A stretch of DNA of 22,234 nucleotides from Priapulus caudatus (Eukaryota; Priapulida; Priapulimorpha; Priapulimorphida; Priapulidae), in the NCBI RefSeq assembly GCF_000485595.1, contig NW_014577197.1:76462-98695 (forward strand). Direction: 5' to 3'. The stretch's first letter is position 1; every line of letters starts with the position of its first letter. The translations under genes were made by a program, and so were the position numbers. Shown here piece after piece: positions 18,930 to 22,234 of the stretch. The notes under the pieces are model-generated. The model had not been told where the DNA came from. It saw nothing but the letters and a program-made list of their open reading frames with translations, and ran no database searches.

Positions 18930-21900
18930 CTGCAACGAGGAGAACATTGTCACAGCGCCGGGTTTAGCTAAACGGCTGCGAATGCACTCTCTGGAGTCAA
19001 TAATGAAAGGCTAATGCACGACACATCACAGGCATCCAAACGGTGAATATTCCCAAATGCAAGGTCCTCATTGGATCCCTATCGACCGTAGTAATGTAAC
19101 AATATACACGCAATAAATTATTGCCCACACGGGAACAAAAAAAATCGAACTAGTACATATCTACAATCTTTAATAACTCTTGCGTATGAATGGTTCAACT
19201 AGAGTATGTGCTCAGGCTTTACTGCAATACATATATGCATGCAGCTCATATATAAACATTTGATTGGTTTGGTGCAGACGTTTAAGGTTTATAAAGCTCA
19301 CTCACATTTATTACCAGGTAGTATGTACATTCGTCTAAATAAGAAAAAGGTATGTTATAAATTGTATATACATGTATATTCTGCAACGTACCTACACACG
19401 ACTACTAATACCATTTCATAATGATAAGAACAGACACATTAAATGTATTAAAGTATTTAACACATATGTGCACAAACCACGCGATTTAGCAAGTAATCAA
19501 TCGTGAAATATGCATCGTTATACACTTGAATGACTTTGCACTTGCACAAACACAATACATGTTGAAAGACAAATGGGAATTGTACGTAGTCTGATATTGT
19601 AATCACAGAGTAGCAAAATGTATTAATATGTATTATGTAAAGAACTTAAATTCTCTAGCAGTTGTGATAGCGTTAGTGTTAGATGCGTTTGTTGTGATGC
19701 GGTTGTTGTGACATAGTTGTGATGCATTTGTTTAGAATTTGGTTTTTGAGTTTTTGAAACACTACTTTTGAGGCCATACATATAACATTTATATGAATAC
19801 GCAGTATAGGAATTACTAGTATAACAAAATTATAATGTATAAACCAGTGGATATTCCGTGTACTCTGTAGATAAATCTCACACAATGACATGTCTTTATT
19901 TTGATTTAGTGCCCTTTGGCTAACACTGATAATGAAAAAAGTTTGAAATTTAGTAGCTTTCTCTCAGAAAATAACAAAGATATATATCTAGAGAGAGAGA
20001 CAGACAGACACCACAAAACAGTGTGCTAGGCCTTTTGCTGGCAATTCAGGCACCAAGGTGATATACAGATATTGATCTAGGTGAGGTTTCAAAGCTGGTG
20101 GCCACAAAATGCTCCGCTGGATCTGTTGCTATAACTTTATTGACGTATGTCTGCATGGTATCTGTTGCCAAGGTGGGCACCAACCATTTGAAATCGCTTT
20201 GTTAAAATCCAATTCCTGGTGCTAAGCAACTAGATGGATTGTAAAATTCTTTTCAGTACAGCCAACAAAAAATATAGAGTTCAGTCACTTTATTGCAGCG
20301 ATGCGTGCAGCACAATGGTTATCATGCATCTGGAAAGCATAGCATAATAAATTAGATGCTAATGAAAGAGGTAGCAAATGGATATCTTTTCTATTAAACA
20401 TTTATCACGCATCTAATATTTAACACCCCAGCATATGCTATTTTAGCACATGCAGTCAACTACAAAAGACCCAAGTGTTGTAGGGGGACATTTTTCCTGT
20501 GTGTAGTATACCGTACATAAAACTCACCAGAATTTTGCAACAATCACGCAACATTTCGTACACTTTGATTAGGGAATTTATACAAATATTTATTCATAAA
20601 ATTTCACGTTTCAGATTACTTTCATATGCTCAAGTAAAAATTAGTCACTTAAATTTGACAGAGACAATGAAGTGTTTACGTCTTCTCAAATATACAACTT
20701 CTATGACGTTGTGAAACCTTAATGTCTCTAAAGAACGCGTGACATGTGTTTCCTAAACGTCTGTGCATGCTATGCTGAAACATACACACACACTAAAGTT
20801 TAGTAAACAGTCAGCTATGGTATAGTCAGTCAAAAATCCCTGGGCTTACCTATCTAAATACATATCGGTATGAATCACACTCACAAATGTTTTTTGTCTG
20901 CCTTCAAGCTAATCTCAAAGAGCACGTACATGCTGTTTTTTTGCATAAATACATTGCCTGCCAGAGTTGATAAGGGGCATGATCTGAATTACATATGTAC
21001 AAACATTTGAGTTTATGTTTTATATTTAGCATTTAATTTTTAGATCATCTTTTGAATACCATACGTTCTTCAATGTAGTAGAGGATTGACAGAGTAAGGC
21101 TTTCAACTAGACAGAAAACATCCAGGCAGGGAAACACCTGCAATTTCTCATTTGATTAAACTGGATTTTGACCCTTGACCACTACTTTCCCACTGATGAT
21201 TTTATTCTTGATGCTACATTATAACTGAAAAATAAGGCGTGCACAAGCTGTTTTCACATGCAAATTTGATGTAGTTGTAGCAGCCTCATTAGTTGAATGA
21301 AATGCACTGTCATAAATTTGAAGTTGAATTGTATTACTTGGACCTTTACTCCAAATTCTTGATGTACAAACTATTAACAACAAGTATCATTAATAAATTT
21401 AATGACAGCTTATAAACAGTAGCAATTACAACAACTAACAATACTAGTAGTAGTACAGACCCTCACAAGCCTTGAGGGATACAGAATTGCAACTTAGTGC
21501 TGAGAACAGTTTCTAGCAGAAAGGAGCATATTGCAGATCACAAATTAACAAATATAATAAATTTTAAACAGATCAATGTGCCTATTAAGCTTATAATCAA
21601 TCAATACTAATTAATTTTTATTCAAAATGCCACTTATATATGAATTGTGACATTTTTATGACTTCCAATCTTCACACACATACACCACAATTTCAAAAGG
21701 TTGTTGTAAGTTACGAAAACTGACAACTTACTAATTAATATGAATGTAATCAAAATGCACACTAGTTGTAAAAAACAGTGGCACATATTAATGCAATAAA
21801 TTCATGTTAAAATGTCAATCAATACGGTACACAATCGAGTCCACATGATACATTAACCAGTTACAATTGTTAACGACCAGTAGATGTCACTAGTGTGCAG

Positions 21901-22234
21901 TACACATACATTTCATATACACATGTATACATGCTGAGATACAAAGAAGTCAGAGGGTAGGGACATTCAGGTCTACAGCCAATACCTTCAACAATTGTGA
22001 CAAATGTCCGGGTGGAAATTTGACTTCACTAGCTAGCAAATACAAATAACTGCCAAATAATTTAACTGCTCACAAAATTTCGATTAAAGGAACAGTAGCC
22101 TCTAGGTTCTAGGGTTATTTTCAGCTAATTTAGGTTATAATTGCGCTACATAAAAAGTTTCATGGTTCAATCACCATTAGAAATATTTTTTTTTAATGTT
22201 TTAAAACCAACGACTACAGCAGGCTTTCAGATTT
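18930..22234 (-). other. Upstream region or first intron of the RFX gene; no coding sequence recognised
   Basis: About 3.3 kb, AT-rich, with no conserved peptide on either strand. A diverged gttgtgatg-type repeat lies at about 19660-19730, a (GA)n run at about 19991-20005, and a 6-bp-stem hairpin near 21461-21479. The good acceptor at 18930 implies a further exon (probably 5' UTR) here or beyond the window, but I cannot place it. Confidence 0.7.

Noticed and set aside
20030-20230. Short inverted similarity (ggcaccaaggtg / caaggtgggcacc)
   Set aside because: Arms are too short and imperfect, with no target duplication; not called a mobile element.

Overview
The window looks like a metazoan (probably invertebrate) nuclear genome segment. 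It is AT-rich, intron-rich and full of micro- and minisatellites and short non-autonomous DNA transposons. The only gene I can support is a single-copy-looking RFX-family transcription factor of the RFX1/2/3 type, read entirely on the minus strand. I could not resolve the lineage beyond animal. No bacterial, viral or CRISPR-like system is present, and I see no undescribed multi-gene system here.

The gene runs from the N-terminus near position 18.9 kb down to the left edge of the window. I reconstructed 15 coding exons by joining conserved peptide blocks at GT/AG boundaries. Every junction keeps phase, and the joined coding length from the favoured ATG (18899) to the last visible donor (63) is 2238 nt, i.e. 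746 codons with no stop. The terminal exon(s) and stop codon lie off the left edge, and any 5' UTR exon lies off the right end or in the 18.9-22.2 kb stretch. Layout in transcription order: a Gln-rich, low-complexity N-terminal region (exons at 18.8, 13.1, 12.3, 10.5 and 8.7 kb); the winged-helix RFX DNA-binding domain split over two exons (6.1-6.3 and 5.6-5.7 kb); a variable linker (5.2-5.4 kb); then the conserved RFX B/C and dimerisation regions (4.8, 3.5, 3.1, 2.1, 1.5 and 1.0 kb); and a divergent Ser/Thr/Asn-rich C-terminal exon (63-209). A 147-nt open segment at 18245-18391 starts with ATG and ends in a phase-0 GT donor, so it may be an alternative first coding exon.

Non-coding structure lies mostly in the introns. 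Two minisatellites (79-bp unit at 2216-2616, about 19-bp unit at 3630-4070) each run into the 3' splice site of the following exon, so the gene-proximal repeat unit is part of the splice acceptor. A hAT-like MITE with a perfect 8-bp target duplication sits at 4252-4658. A 600-bp element with imperfect terminal inverted repeats lies at 6643-7242, and an almost identical 203-bp internal piece of it is embedded in a CA-repeat tract in another intron (9520-9722). A long polypurine tract (on the transcribed-sense minus strand) starts directly at the donor of the exon ending at 987. The 18.9-22.2 kb stretch is AT-rich and I recognise no coding sequence in it.
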